A stretch of 64,000 nt of DNA from a bacterium (lineage in GTDB: Bacteria; Bacillota; Bacilli; Lactobacillales; Streptococcaceae). The DNA is taken from the NCBI GenBank assembly GCA_905221105.1, contig CAJNBW010000001.1:1-64000 (forward strand), written 5' to 3'. Below the pieces are notes generated by a model, which saw only the letters and a list, made by a program, of their open reading frames with translations, ran no database searches and was not told the DNA's origin. Below are positions 56,983-64,000 of this stretch, piece by piece (position 1 is the stretch's first letter; each line of letters opens with the position of its first letter). The position numbers and the translations under genes were made by a program.

Positions 56983-57331
56983 AGTAACCCTATCTACTGA
57001 AGTGAGTCAGGCAATTGACAGTATTCATGATTACATTACTACTGTTCTTTTATCACCCCAGTCTGCTAAAAATACTGTGGCCAAAATTTTAGATGGGTTA
57101 AAAAGTTTAGAAACCTTTCCTGAAGCTGGCTTTGATGCAGATGAAAAAATCGGACTTAAAATCAATAGTAAGTACCCCACACGAGGAAAAATTATCGGTC
57201 AATATATCTTGCTTTACTTTATCGATCATACTCAAAGAACTGTTTTTCTTTCCCACTTATTCCACACAAAAAGCGACTATGTTACCTTGCTACAAAGCAA
57301 AAATAATAAAAATTCAAAATCATCATTTTGA
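56972..57331 (+). CDS. RelE/ParE-family toxin
   Basis: The 119-residue basic protein fits the RelE/ParE fold: a long first helix (SQAIDSIHDYITTVLLSPQS), PEAGFDADEKIG near 51, and the beta-sheet segment GKIIGQYILLYFIDHTQRTVFLSHLFH near 76. YILLYFID and the Thr-Arg-Thr-Val-Phe strand match the ParE subgroup better than the ribosome-dependent RelE, but I cannot tell gyrase poisoning from mRNA cleavage by sequence alone. The tail SKNNKNSKSSF is low complexity. Confidence 0.85.
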   Translation: MAYKVTLSTEVSQAIDSIHDYITTVLLSPQSAKNTVAKILDGLKSLETFPEAGFDADEKIGLKINSKYPTRGKIIGQYILLYFIDHTQRTVFLSHLFHTKSDYVTLLQSKNNKNSKSSF

Positions 57332-57400
57332 TGTCAAGTGCTCCCTTAATAGCCTTGTGATTATAAAGAATACAGTCTTCATTTTAACTAGAAAATAAAA

Positions 57401-57459
57401 AAACTTTGCACTCTCGGTAGCCAAACAATGGTTTCCAGAGTACAAAGTTTTTTTATTTG
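57401..57459. terminator. Shared terminator of the toxin-antitoxin pair and tatA
   Basis: ACTTTGCACTCT and AGAGTACAAAGT pair, with A-runs and T-runs outside on both strands. It can stop transcription from both sides. Confidence 0.75.
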
Positions 57460-57466
57460 ACAAGGT

Positions 57467-57637
57467 TTAGTCTTCCTTATCTTGATTTTCAGTTCCTTTA
57501 ACTGCTTTTTTAAATTCAGATAGCATTTTACCAATTGATTCGCCTAATTCAGGCAATCGTTTTGGTCCAAAGATCAAGAGAGCTCCTAAAACGATGATAA
57601 TCAATCCTGGTGCTCCGATATCACGTAAGATTCCCAT
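57467..57637 (-). CDS. tatA: Twin-arginine translocase subunit TatA
   Basis: The 56-residue protein has one N-terminal membrane helix (APGLIIIVLGALLIFGP), the hinge FGPKRLPELG and an amphipathic helix GESIGKMLSEFKKAVKG, which is the TatA pattern. TatA oligomers form the transport element recruited by TatC. The start lies 17 bases inside the end of tatC, so this is the last gene of efeO-efeB-efeU-tatC-tatA. Only one TatA-type protein is present, as in the minimal TatAC systems of firmicutes. Confidence 0.93.
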   Translation of the reverse strand: MGILRDIGAPGLIIIVLGALLIFGPKRLPELGESIGKMLSEFKKAVKGTENQDKED

Positions 57638-58352
57638 TTCTCGCTCCTTTCTGCTTGCGTTTCATAATGTATTTGCTGATGGCAATACTCAATTCATAGA
57701 GTAAAATCAAGGGGGCAGTCATTGCCAAATCACTGACAAAATCGGCTGGTGTCAAGATGACTGCAAGTACCAATAAGATAAAATAGGCATATCGGCGATA
57801 AGCAATCAAAAATTCTGGTCCAATGAGTCCAATAGACGTCAAAAAGGCAATGATAACTGGCAATTCAAAAATCAGAGCCAAGGGCAAGGTCGTTTGAAAA
57901 ACAAAGGACAGATAATTTTGAGCTGTTAACTGCGTTTCAAATAGACCTTCTCCCAACCCTAATAAAACCTGAAGTAAGGCTGGTGTTACAAAGTAAAAAC
58001 CAAAAGCCAGTCCAACTAGAAAACAAAGGAAACTAGCTGGAATATAAGCAAAAACTGCTCTAGCTTCTTCCTTCTTTAGTCCTGGTTTAATGAAAGACCA
58101 AATATGATACACCGTGTAAGGTAATGTGATGGTAAAGGCCATCAAACTAGCCAAACGTATGTAAATCCATAAAATATCATTAGGACCTAAAACAATCAAC
58201 TTTTGCTGAAAAGATTGGGTCACATACTGGTAAATTTGGTCTGCAAAAAGCAGAGAAACACAAAATACCAAAAAGAAACAAATGACCACTGCCAATAATC
58301 TCTTTCTAAATTCTACCAGATGTTCAATGATTGTCAATTCTTTTCTATCCAT
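57621..58352 (-). CDS. tatC: Twin-arginine translocase subunit TatC
   Basis: TatC is the receptor for RR signal peptides. The 243-residue protein starts with the family motif TIIEHLVEFRKRLLAVV and has six membrane segments. Segment FIKPGLKKEEARAVFAYIP near 87 and PADFVSDLAMTAPLILLYELS near 207 are conserved. It begins directly after the efeU stop. The neighbouring EfeB is the only evident Tat substrate in the window. Confidence 0.95.
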   Translation of the reverse strand: MDRKELTIIEHLVEFRKRLLAVVICFFLVFCVSLLFADQIYQYVTQSFQQKLIVLGPNDILWIYIRLASLMAFTITLPYTVYHIWSFIKPGLKKEEARAVFAYIPASFLCFLVGLAFGFYFVTPALLQVLLGLGEGLFETQLTAQNYLSFVFQTTLPLALIFELPVIIAFLTSIGLIGPEFLIAYRRYAYFILLVLAVILTPADFVSDLAMTAPLILLYELSIAISKYIMKRKQKGARNGNLT

Positions 58353-60041
58353 CTATTTTTCACCCTGTCTGAAAGTGACAATCAAGACAATGATAACAAA
58401 GATTAGCTGGCTGGCCAATCCTTCCCAACTTGGGTAGATTCCAAGTAAGTCGATTGTTGGAAATCCTGTCAGCAAGTGGTTAGGTGCCATATTGGTCAAC
58501 TGAAGAGCATGGATACTAACTCCCAGCATCTTGAATGCCAAAGCATAAATCATCCAAGTCAGGATAAAGAAGACCTTATGTGGTAGGAAGAATTGACTAG
58601 CCTTGTTCATCACAAGGGCAATAATTACCAGAACCAGCAAGGCAAGTGAAATTCCCAAGATAAATTCAAAGCTGGAAATTCTTGGTAAAATCCCAACATA
58701 AAAGAGAATGGTTTCTGCTCCCTCACGGAAAACAGCTAGAAAACTGAGAGCAAACATGGAAATAAAGGAGCCTGTCTTAGTTACTGTTTCCATTTGTGAC
58801 TCCATAAAAGCATTCCATTTTTTAACAGAAGATTTGCTGTGAAGCCAGATTCCAATCAAAATCATCATAGCTACTGCAAAAATTCCCACTGCACCTTCGA
58901 TGATTTCACGATTAGAGCCTGATGTGACTGCCGGAAAGGCAATTTGCAGGATGAAAGCAATGACAAGACTGGCCATGATTCCTGTAATAGCACCACCATA
59001 AACCCACTTGAGCCCTTTACGCATCTTGGCTGCTTTCAAGGTTGTTACCAATGCCATAACAATTAAGAGAGCCTCCACTCCTTCTCTCAGGAGAATCAGC
59101 ATAGCATCAAAGGCATTGTAACGTGCGCTAGTATCAATCTGTGATAAATCTGCAATCAGTTTTTCTAATTTTTCTTGGTATTCCTTCTCACTTCCCTTGA
59201 CCATAATCACAGGGCTTTCACTTTCCACTCGAGTATAGAGGGACGGATTGGTCGTGCTAACAGAACCTTCAATTGTTGGCCAGATAGTAATAAATTCCTT
59301 CATACTGGCTGCTCCTGATGCTTGGTCACCAGCTTGGAATTGTTCCAGAGCTTTCTTCAAAAGGGCAATACCATCTTTAAGACTCAAATCAGAAGATGTT
59401 GCTACGACTTCTTTTCCGCTTACAAAATTATCAATAGCCTTTTTTAGATCCTCAAAGGAAGTCTGGATTGAATTAAAATCTGTAGGCTCGGTTTCCATGC
59501 TACTACGCAGGAAGGAAATTGCTGTTTCAACACGTCCATAATGGGCCGTACTGTTGTCACGAACCACACTTTCATTGATGGTCCAAGTGGAATTCAGTTT
59601 CCTAAAGGCCTCACGGACCTTTTCCAAATCTTTGGAGGCAATGGCTTGTTTCAAGGCTTCAAAACGAGGACTTAGACGGTTGACCAATTTTTTCTTTTCA
59701 GCATCTAAGTCAACAGGATTTTGTTCTTTTTCAAAGGCTAATAAGGCTGAAGAAAGTTGAGTGAGTTTGTCTTCAGTAATCTCTCCTGATTGTGCTAACT
59801 TTTCCTTAACGACTTTACCAGCCTCAGAATCCTTATTTTCTACTCTTTCGAAGTCTGTTGCCATCTCCTGAACGAGTTTCTGTGCTTCAGACTGATTGCC
59901 ATTTTTAACCGCTTTGGACGCATCTGTGATTTTCACAAAGTAAGAACTTAGACTCTCTTGGGCACCTACTGGGGAAAGAATTAAAAAGAACAAAGCTAAA
60001 ACTAGCAACCAGCTTCTAACCTTCCAATAATTTCTGACCAA
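58353..60041 (-). CDS. efeU: Iron permease of the FTR1/EfeU family with an extracellular N-terminal domain
   Basis: The FTR1 part (about residues 305-562) has seven membrane segments and two REGxE iron-binding motifs: LLREGVEALLIVMAL near 319 and FREGAETILFYVGIL near 439. Before it lie a signal sequence (about 8-26, ending GAQE) and a long helical, Lys/Glu-rich extracytoplasmic domain (about 30-300), which classical EfeU lacks. The start is a TTG at 60041 (562 residues) with AAAGGAGG five bases upstream, inside the end of efeB; the frame extends further but without a ribosome site. Confidence 0.9.
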   Translation of the reverse strand: MVRNYWKVRSWLLVLALFFLILSPVGAQESLSSYFVKITDASKAVKNGNQSEAQKLVQEMATDFERVENKDSEAGKVVKEKLAQSGEITEDKLTQLSSALLAFEKEQNPVDLDAEKKKLVNRLSPRFEALKQAIASKDLEKVREAFRKLNSTWTINESVVRDNSTAHYGRVETAISFLRSSMETEPTDFNSIQTSFEDLKKAIDNFVSGKEVVATSSDLSLKDGIALLKKALEQFQAGDQASGAASMKEFITIWPTIEGSVSTTNPSLYTRVESESPVIMVKGSEKEYQEKLEKLIADLSQIDTSARYNAFDAMLILLREGVEALLIVMALVTTLKAAKMRKGLKWVYGGAITGIMASLVIAFILQIAFPAVTSGSNREIIEGAVGIFAVAMMILIGIWLHSKSSVKKWNAFMESQMETVTKTGSFISMFALSFLAVFREGAETILFYVGILPRISSFEFILGISLALLVLVIIALVMNKASQFFLPHKVFFILTWMIYALAFKMLGVSIHALQLTNMAPNHLLTGFPTIDLLGIYPSWEGLASQLIFVIIVLIVTFRQGEK

Positions 60042-61230
60042 TGTAGCCTCCTTTCTCCACACCACCAAAGCAAGCAAAGAGTCCACTACCGATGTGAGTG
60101 ATGTATTCATTCATCTTATCTGTAGCACCTAGATTGGTTTGAACCTTAACAAAGTTATCAGGATCCTTCTGGAAAGAAATGAAGAGCAAGCCCGTATCAA
60201 ACTGGCCAGTCTTTTCATCAATCCCATCAGAATATGAATAAGAACGACGCAAAAGGGGCTTGTCCACTTCCTTAGCCAAACGAACATGCGAATCATCTGG
60301 TAAGAGACTTAAATCCACTTCATCAAACTCATTCTTCTTACCAAAGGGGGCACCACTTTCCTTGTAACGACCAAAGGTATTTTCTTGTTCTTCAAGACTA
60401 GTGCGGTCCCATGTCTCTAAAAACATCTGAATCCGACGAACTGCCATATAAGAACCATTTTCCATCCAGTCCTTACTATCAGCCCAGATAACGCGGTCAA
60501 AGTCTTGCTCCTTGGTTGGATTTGCTGTTCCATCCTTAAAACCAAAGAGGTTCCGCGGTGTCTCCATTCGATCTCCAATAGCTGCAAATCCAGACTGACT
60601 CCAACGAAGAGTCACAGCATTTCTGCCCTTACGGATGAGATTACGAATCGCATGAAAGGCAACCTGCTCATCATCTGCACAAGCCTGGATGACAATATCT
60701 CCACCAGTATATTTTTCACGCAATTGCTCTTTAGGAAAAGGCGGTAAATCCCTGAACACTTGAGGACGCTTGTTTTCTAAGTTCATCTTTTTCAAGAAAC
60801 TTGCAGACACACCAAAAGTCAGAGTCAAACGATGCGGATTGAGCCCGACTGTCTCCCCAGTATCGCTAGGAGGCAAGAGAGCATTCTGGCCGTCTTTTTT
60901 GACCAATTCTCCCTCTACCAATTTGGCACTATAATCCGTCCAATCCTTGAACAACTGGATAATCTTATCCTTATCCGTCGTATGCAAGTCCAAAACGACA
61001 AAATAGATATTTTTCTGCATGGGCGTACTAATCCCAGCTTGATGCTTGCCATAAAAAGCAATTTTTTCATTTCCGTACGAGATTTTTTCCTGAGTTCCTA
61101 GCTTAGGTGCGAAAAAAGCAGAAGCACCAGAGAGTCCTAGCGCTAAACCAGCCCCTCCAATGCCTGCTTTTTTTAGAAATTCTCGACGGTCCATTTTCTT
61201 CTCAAAAAACTTTTCGTCTTTTTCAGTCAT
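60016..61230 (-). CDS. efeB: Dyp-type haem peroxidase EfeB, Tat-exported
   Basis: The 404-residue protein has a twin-arginine signal (KKMDRREFLKKAGIGGAGLA, residues 11-30) followed by a hydrophobic stretch. The Dyp-peroxidase core contains the GxxDG motif in NLFGFKDGTANPT near 228, the haem-ligand His region near 310-320 and distal Arg segments. EfeB is thought to oxidise Fe2+ or extract iron from haem to feed EfeU. The folded, cofactor-bound enzyme explains the need for TatAC encoded downstream. Confidence 0.93.
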   Translation of the reverse strand: MTEKDEKFFEKKMDRREFLKKAGIGGAGLALGLSGASAFFAPKLGTQEKISYGNEKIAFYGKHQAGISTPMQKNIYFVVLDLHTTDKDKIIQLFKDWTDYSAKLVEGELVKKDGQNALLPPSDTGETVGLNPHRLTLTFGVSASFLKKMNLENKRPQVFRDLPPFPKEQLREKYTGGDIVIQACADDEQVAFHAIRNLIRKGRNAVTLRWSQSGFAAIGDRMETPRNLFGFKDGTANPTKEQDFDRVIWADSKDWMENGSYMAVRRIQMFLETWDRTSLEEQENTFGRYKESGAPFGKKNEFDEVDLSLLPDDSHVRLAKEVDKPLLRRSYSYSDGIDEKTGQFDTGLLFISFQKDPDNFVKVQTNLGATDKMNEYITHIGSGLFACFGGVEKGGYIGQKLLEG

Positions 61231-61235
61231 GACTC

Positions 61236-62108
61236 TTATTCTCCACTAAGAAATTTACCCATTTGTGATAGAGGCTCACCAAGTTTTGTCACAGCTTCTG
61301 ACAATTCTTTGGTATCTTCTTTTGTCAAATCAGTATAGAGTTTGTAGTGTTCCTTATCTGTCATGTGTTTGTTCAGCAAACTATTGACAGATTTGAAATC
61401 TGCTTCCAATTCTTTAACTAGGTTGGCGTCTGATTTTTCAAGTAAAGGTTTAAAGAGTTGGAAAATCTTCTCAGCTCCTTCGATATTGGCACGGAAGTCA
61501 TACAAGTCTGTATGTGAGTAAATTTCCTCTTCGCCCGTAATCTTGCTTGTTGCTACTTCGTTAAGCAAGTCCACTGCCCCAGTCAACATAACCTTGTAAT
61601 CCACATCTACAGTTGCAATCTTGGCTTTCAATTCCTTGATATCATTGACCAACTGATCGCCATAGCTTTCAGTTCCTTTAGTTGTATTGTCTTCCCAAAG
61701 GATACGCTCGATACGGTGGAAACCTGACCAACCTTCTTCTGTCTTGTTTTCGTCCATGTAGTCTGCCAAACGGAAGTCAATCTTGACATCTGACTCACCA
61801 AAACTCTCGGCAATCGGTTCTGAACGCTCATAAGACATACGAATCAGTGGATAGACCTTCTTTGCCTCTTCTAATTTGCCTTCTTTCAACAGTTTGACAA
61901 AGCCTTCCGTATCTGTCAAGAGTTTATCAATTTGCTCTTGCACAAAAGTCTTATAGTCAGCAGTGGCCTTATCAAGCATTTTTTGCTTGTCTTCAGACAA
62001 GGCTGTCACCTTTGACGAATCGCTTGTGTTGCTTGGCTTAGATTGGTTATTAGCACAAGCAGTCAATAGCAAGGCTGAAGATAAAAGGACAAAACCTAGT
62101 TTTTTCAT
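61236..62108 (-). CDS. efeO: EfeO/EfeM-like iron-binding lipoprotein
   Basis: The 290-residue lipoprotein has a signal with lipobox LTAC (Cys18). The imelysin/M75 domain contains the HxxE motif in WSGFHRIERILWED near 128 and YSHTDLYDFRANIEG near 202. It lacks the cupredoxin domain found in long EfeO, so it is of the EfeM type. It is thought to capture iron and hand it to EfeB/EfeU. It is the first gene of the cluster, with an ATAGGAG site. Confidence 0.92.
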   Translation of the reverse strand: MKKLGFVLLSSALLLTACANNQSKPSNTSDSSKVTALSEDKQKMLDKATADYKTFVQEQIDKLLTDTEGFVKLLKEGKLEEAKKVYPLIRMSYERSEPIAESFGESDVKIDFRLADYMDENKTEEGWSGFHRIERILWEDNTTKGTESYGDQLVNDIKELKAKIATVDVDYKVMLTGAVDLLNEVATSKITGEEEIYSHTDLYDFRANIEGAEKIFQLFKPLLEKSDANLVKELEADFKSVNSLLNKHMTDKEHYKLYTDLTKEDTKELSEAVTKLGEPLSQMGKFLSGE

Positions 62109-62154
62109 TGTTTACTCCTATTGGTTCAGAAAACCTAAATTAATTTTACGTTTC

Positions 62155-62183
62155 ATTATACCATGTTTTCACTCATTTTTCAA
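62155..62183 (-). promoter_or_regulatory. Promoter of efeOBU-tatCA
   Basis: TTGAAA (62178-62183) and TATAAT (62155-62160) are 17 bases apart. I see no clear Fur-type box. Confidence 0.75.
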
Positions 62184-62230
62184 TAAATTTTCAGACAATT
62201 TAATGTTATGAACAACCTTACCAATAAAAA

Positions 62231-62262
62231 ACTAAGCCTAGGACAATCTCCAAAGCTTAGTC
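62231..62262 (-). terminator. Terminator of the amidase gene
   Basis: On the minus strand ACTAAGC and GCTTAGT pair around an 18-base loop, then TTTTTT. Confidence 0.65.
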
Positions 62263-62274
62263 TGATGTAGTTTT

Positions 62275-63660
62275 TTAATTTCCAGCGTAATATTTTTGAA
62301 TTCCTTTAATAATACCTTCAACCAACTTATCTTGGTATTGTTCACTACGGATTCGTTGGTTTTCTTCTGGATTATCCATATAACCCAACTCTAGTAACAC
62401 AGCAGGTTTCGCAGTCTCACGAAGAACAGCGAAGGTGGCTTGCAAAAGTCCAGCATCTCTAGCTCCTGTCTCGGCCAAGAGAGATGAATGAAGATCTGCG
62501 GCCAAACGATTACTTTCACTCATACGGTCTGGATTATTGTGCCAGTACTGGTTAATCTTGCTCGGGTAACCAGCCTCTTCCTTATAAGAATAAGTCTGTA
62601 TTCCCAGATTCAGCGTTGTGTCATTCCCAGTAGCGTTAAAATGAATACTAATAAAGAAGTCTGCATTCGTCTTATTTACCATACGAGAACGCTCTGTCAC
62701 AAAGTCAACATCCACATCACTATCACGAGATGTTAGAACTGTATAGCCCAGTTCCTCTAAACGTTTCCTTAATTTACGAGAGACCTGTAAGTTCAAATCT
62801 TTTTCAGCTATTCCATAATAGTAAGCGCCCGAATCACGTCCACCATGCCCAGGATCTAGGAAGATAGTTTTAGTATAGTGCCCCTTTTCAAATCCTTTTG
62901 GAAGTTCTTGAACCCATTTACCATTATCTTTGAAAAAATGGCTGCTTCCATTAATAGTATAAGTTCCAGTTACATAAACGCCATCTTCTTTAAGATAATA
63001 CCAAGCTTTGTAATCCTGATCATAAATCCATTCTTTGTGAGCCATGTAGCCACCAGATTTTAGATAGTAAGAGCCAATCCATTGCTGTTCAGCATAGTGT
63101 CCACCTGACTTGAGATAGAACCAGCTAGAGTAGTTAGGATCGTACACCCATTCTTTATCTGCCATAGCCCCACTGGATTTCAGGTAATAATTTACCTTCC
63201 AAGTATTAGCCATCATGACACCATTTTGATCAAATGCATACCATTTACCATTGATTTGACTCCATTGGTTGGACAGATATTTTCCTGAGCCATTGGCGTA
63301 GTACCACTTGTTAGCCATCTGATACCAGCTATTTTCAAGTAAGTAACCATTCTTATCAAATAGGTAGCCCTCATAAAGAGTATCTGTAAATTTGACACCC
63401 GTTTGACTATAATAAGTCCACTTCCCATCTTCTTTTACCCAACCAGTTTGTAGCTTAGACTCAGTAGGAAGAGTTGGCTTTGTCTCCTGCTCACTCGAAC
63501 TAGGGCTCGTTGGCTGGGCTTGAGAAGCATTTGCAGAGCCAGTAGTTGAACTACCGGTAGAGTTATTCGTAGAATGACTAGCATCATTAGCTAGAACTGT
63601 TTGGCTAGTCAATCCAAGAAGAGCCAGAGCAAGAATCGTAAATTTCTTATATGATTTCAT
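62275..63660 (-). CDS. Choline-binding N-acetylmuramoyl-L-alanine amidase (Amidase_3)
   Basis: The 461-residue secreted protein has a signal peptide (1-24), a Ser/Thr/Pro-rich linker (25-68), about eight choline-binding repeats (72-255, e.g. TGWVKEDGKWTYYSQTG and GGYMAHKEWIYDQDYKAWYY) and a C-terminal Amidase_3 domain (about 262-458). The zinc and catalytic residues are visible: H272 in DPGHGG, E286, H340 in SIHFNA and E424 in LELGYMDN. It should cleave the sugar-peptide link of peptidoglycan. The order (binding repeats first) is that of LytB/LytC and the reverse of LytA, whose catalytic fold also differs. I cannot assign a symbol. Confidence 0.9.
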   Translation of the reverse strand: MKSYKKFTILALALLGLTSQTVLANDASHSTNNSTGSSTTGSANASQAQPTSPSSSEQETKPTLPTESKLQTGWVKEDGKWTYYSQTGVKFTDTLYEGYLFDKNGYLLENSWYQMANKWYYANGSGKYLSNQWSQINGKWYAFDQNGVMMANTWKVNYYLKSSGAMADKEWVYDPNYSSWFYLKSGGHYAEQQWIGSYYLKSGGYMAHKEWIYDQDYKAWYYLKEDGVYVTGTYTINGSSHFFKDNGKWVQELPKGFEKGHYTKTIFLDPGHGGRDSGAYYYGIAEKDLNLQVSRKLRKRLEELGYTVLTSRDSDVDVDFVTERSRMVNKTNADFFISIHFNATGNDTTLNLGIQTYSYKEEAGYPSKINQYWHNNPDRMSESNRLAADLHSSLLAETGARDAGLLQATFAVLRETAKPAVLLELGYMDNPEENQRIRSEQYQDKLVEGIIKGIQKYYAGN

Positions 63661-63826
63661 TTATAACCTTTCTAGGGGAATGGAATCCCTGTGTTATTGA
63701 GTTCTTTAACTTCCTTGATGAAGGAAGATTTGTTCTGCATCCTACAAACTATAATTTATAGGATGTTATGGGTTGTTTAGCTGATTTAAAGATGTGAAAC
63801 CTAAAAAGTTTTGCTAAGTTGGAACG
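63661..63826 (-). promoter_or_regulatory. Leader of the amidase gene
   Basis: The stretch holds an inverted repeat CATCCTA-N14-TAGGATG (63738-63765) that overlaps a possible -10 (TATAGT), a CTTCCTT-CATC-AAGGAAG hairpin (63710-63727) and the GAAAGG ribosome site. No gene is seen. Confidence 0.4.
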
Positions 63827-63904
63827 TTAAAAATTCAATTTCTGAACACCTAATCTCGCTTCAGATAGTTGTCGAACAAATCTAATAGATTTCATCGAAA
63901 GCAT
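63827..63904 (-). CDS. Possible 25-residue small ORF upstream of the amidase gene
   Basis: An ORF on the minus strand reads MLSMKSIRFVRQLSEARLGV and ends QKLNF. AAAGGG lies just before its first ATG and a TATAAT (63913-63918) lies 9 bases upstream of it, so it has the parts of an expressed mini-gene. It has no signal and no family I recognise. It may also be chance. Confidence 0.3.
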   Translation of the reverse strand: MLSMKSIRFVRQLSEARLGVQKLNF

Positions 63905-64000
63905 CCCTTTATATTATACACTAAATTTAGAAGAAATCTTCTCAAACATCTGAATTTAAAATAAATCTGTTTCCTATTTGTACCGAATTTTAGTTTACTC

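Overview
The window looks like the chromosome of a Mitis-group Streptococcus (S. mitis / S. oralis / S. infantis type, close to S. pneumoniae). Evidence seen directly: low-GC DNA, gene order uvrB-glnPQ-zwf-ftsY-smc-rnc, dprA-lic-tarIJ, pyrR-pyrB-carAB, ffh, rplS and rpmE as I remember it from pneumococcus, a choline-phosphate (lic) locus, a choline-binding amidase, a BOX repeat, a ComX-type combox and a CiaR-type TTTAAG-N5-TTTAAG site. Species assignment is inference; no 16S gene is present.

Layout. 1-1.7 kb: 5' part of a YSIRK surface protein. 2-17.4 kb: Nudix hydrolase, uvrB, CPBP protease, glnP-glnQ, zwf, then the rnc-smc-HAD-HAD-ftsY operon on the minus strand. 17.5-26.6 kb: tRNA-Arg(CCG), guaC, and a leucine operon leuA-leuB-DUF1294-leuC-leuD ending in a YrdC-like gene. 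It is preceded by a CodY-like box and a classical attenuator whose 17-residue leader peptide has three Leu codons. YjbR-like, cutC and DUF454 genes follow upstream. 26.7-34.1 kb: topA, dprA (combox), licC-licB-licA-tarJ-tarI. 34.1-34.9 kb: gene-free stretch with a CiaR-like site, a BOX element and a 45-codon remnant of an Nramp (mntH) gene; the tacF/licD genes I expect here from pneumococcus are absent. 34.9-41.3 kb: pyrimidine operon pyrR-pyrB-carA-carB with a PyrR leader and a 450-bp carA-carB spacer that carries two more PyrR-type loops. 41.3-56.6 kb: nth, yceD, an ABC-F gene with a long structured leader, htpX, lemA, rsmG, PyrR-controlled uraA, ylxM-ffh, HD hydrolase, HAD, tRNA-Arg(CCU), rplS, paired crcB, chorismate mutase, flavodoxin, pde2, rpmE2. 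56.6-57.4 kb: RelB/RelE-type toxin-antitoxin pair. 57.4-62.2 kb: efeO-efeB-efeU-tatC-tatA, an iron-uptake module packed with the translocase its peroxidase needs. 62.2-64 kb: choline-binding N-acetylmuramoyl-L-alanine amidase.

How the genes fit together: licA/B/C and tarI/J make CDP-choline and CDP-ribitol for teichoic acid, which is the ligand for the choline-binding amidase. The pyrimidine genes share PyrR-type RNA signals at three sites. The efe-tat cluster is a self-contained iron-uptake unit. Most of the window is conserved core genome; the unusual parts are mainly in the non-coding leaders and in the decayed tarI-carB interval.
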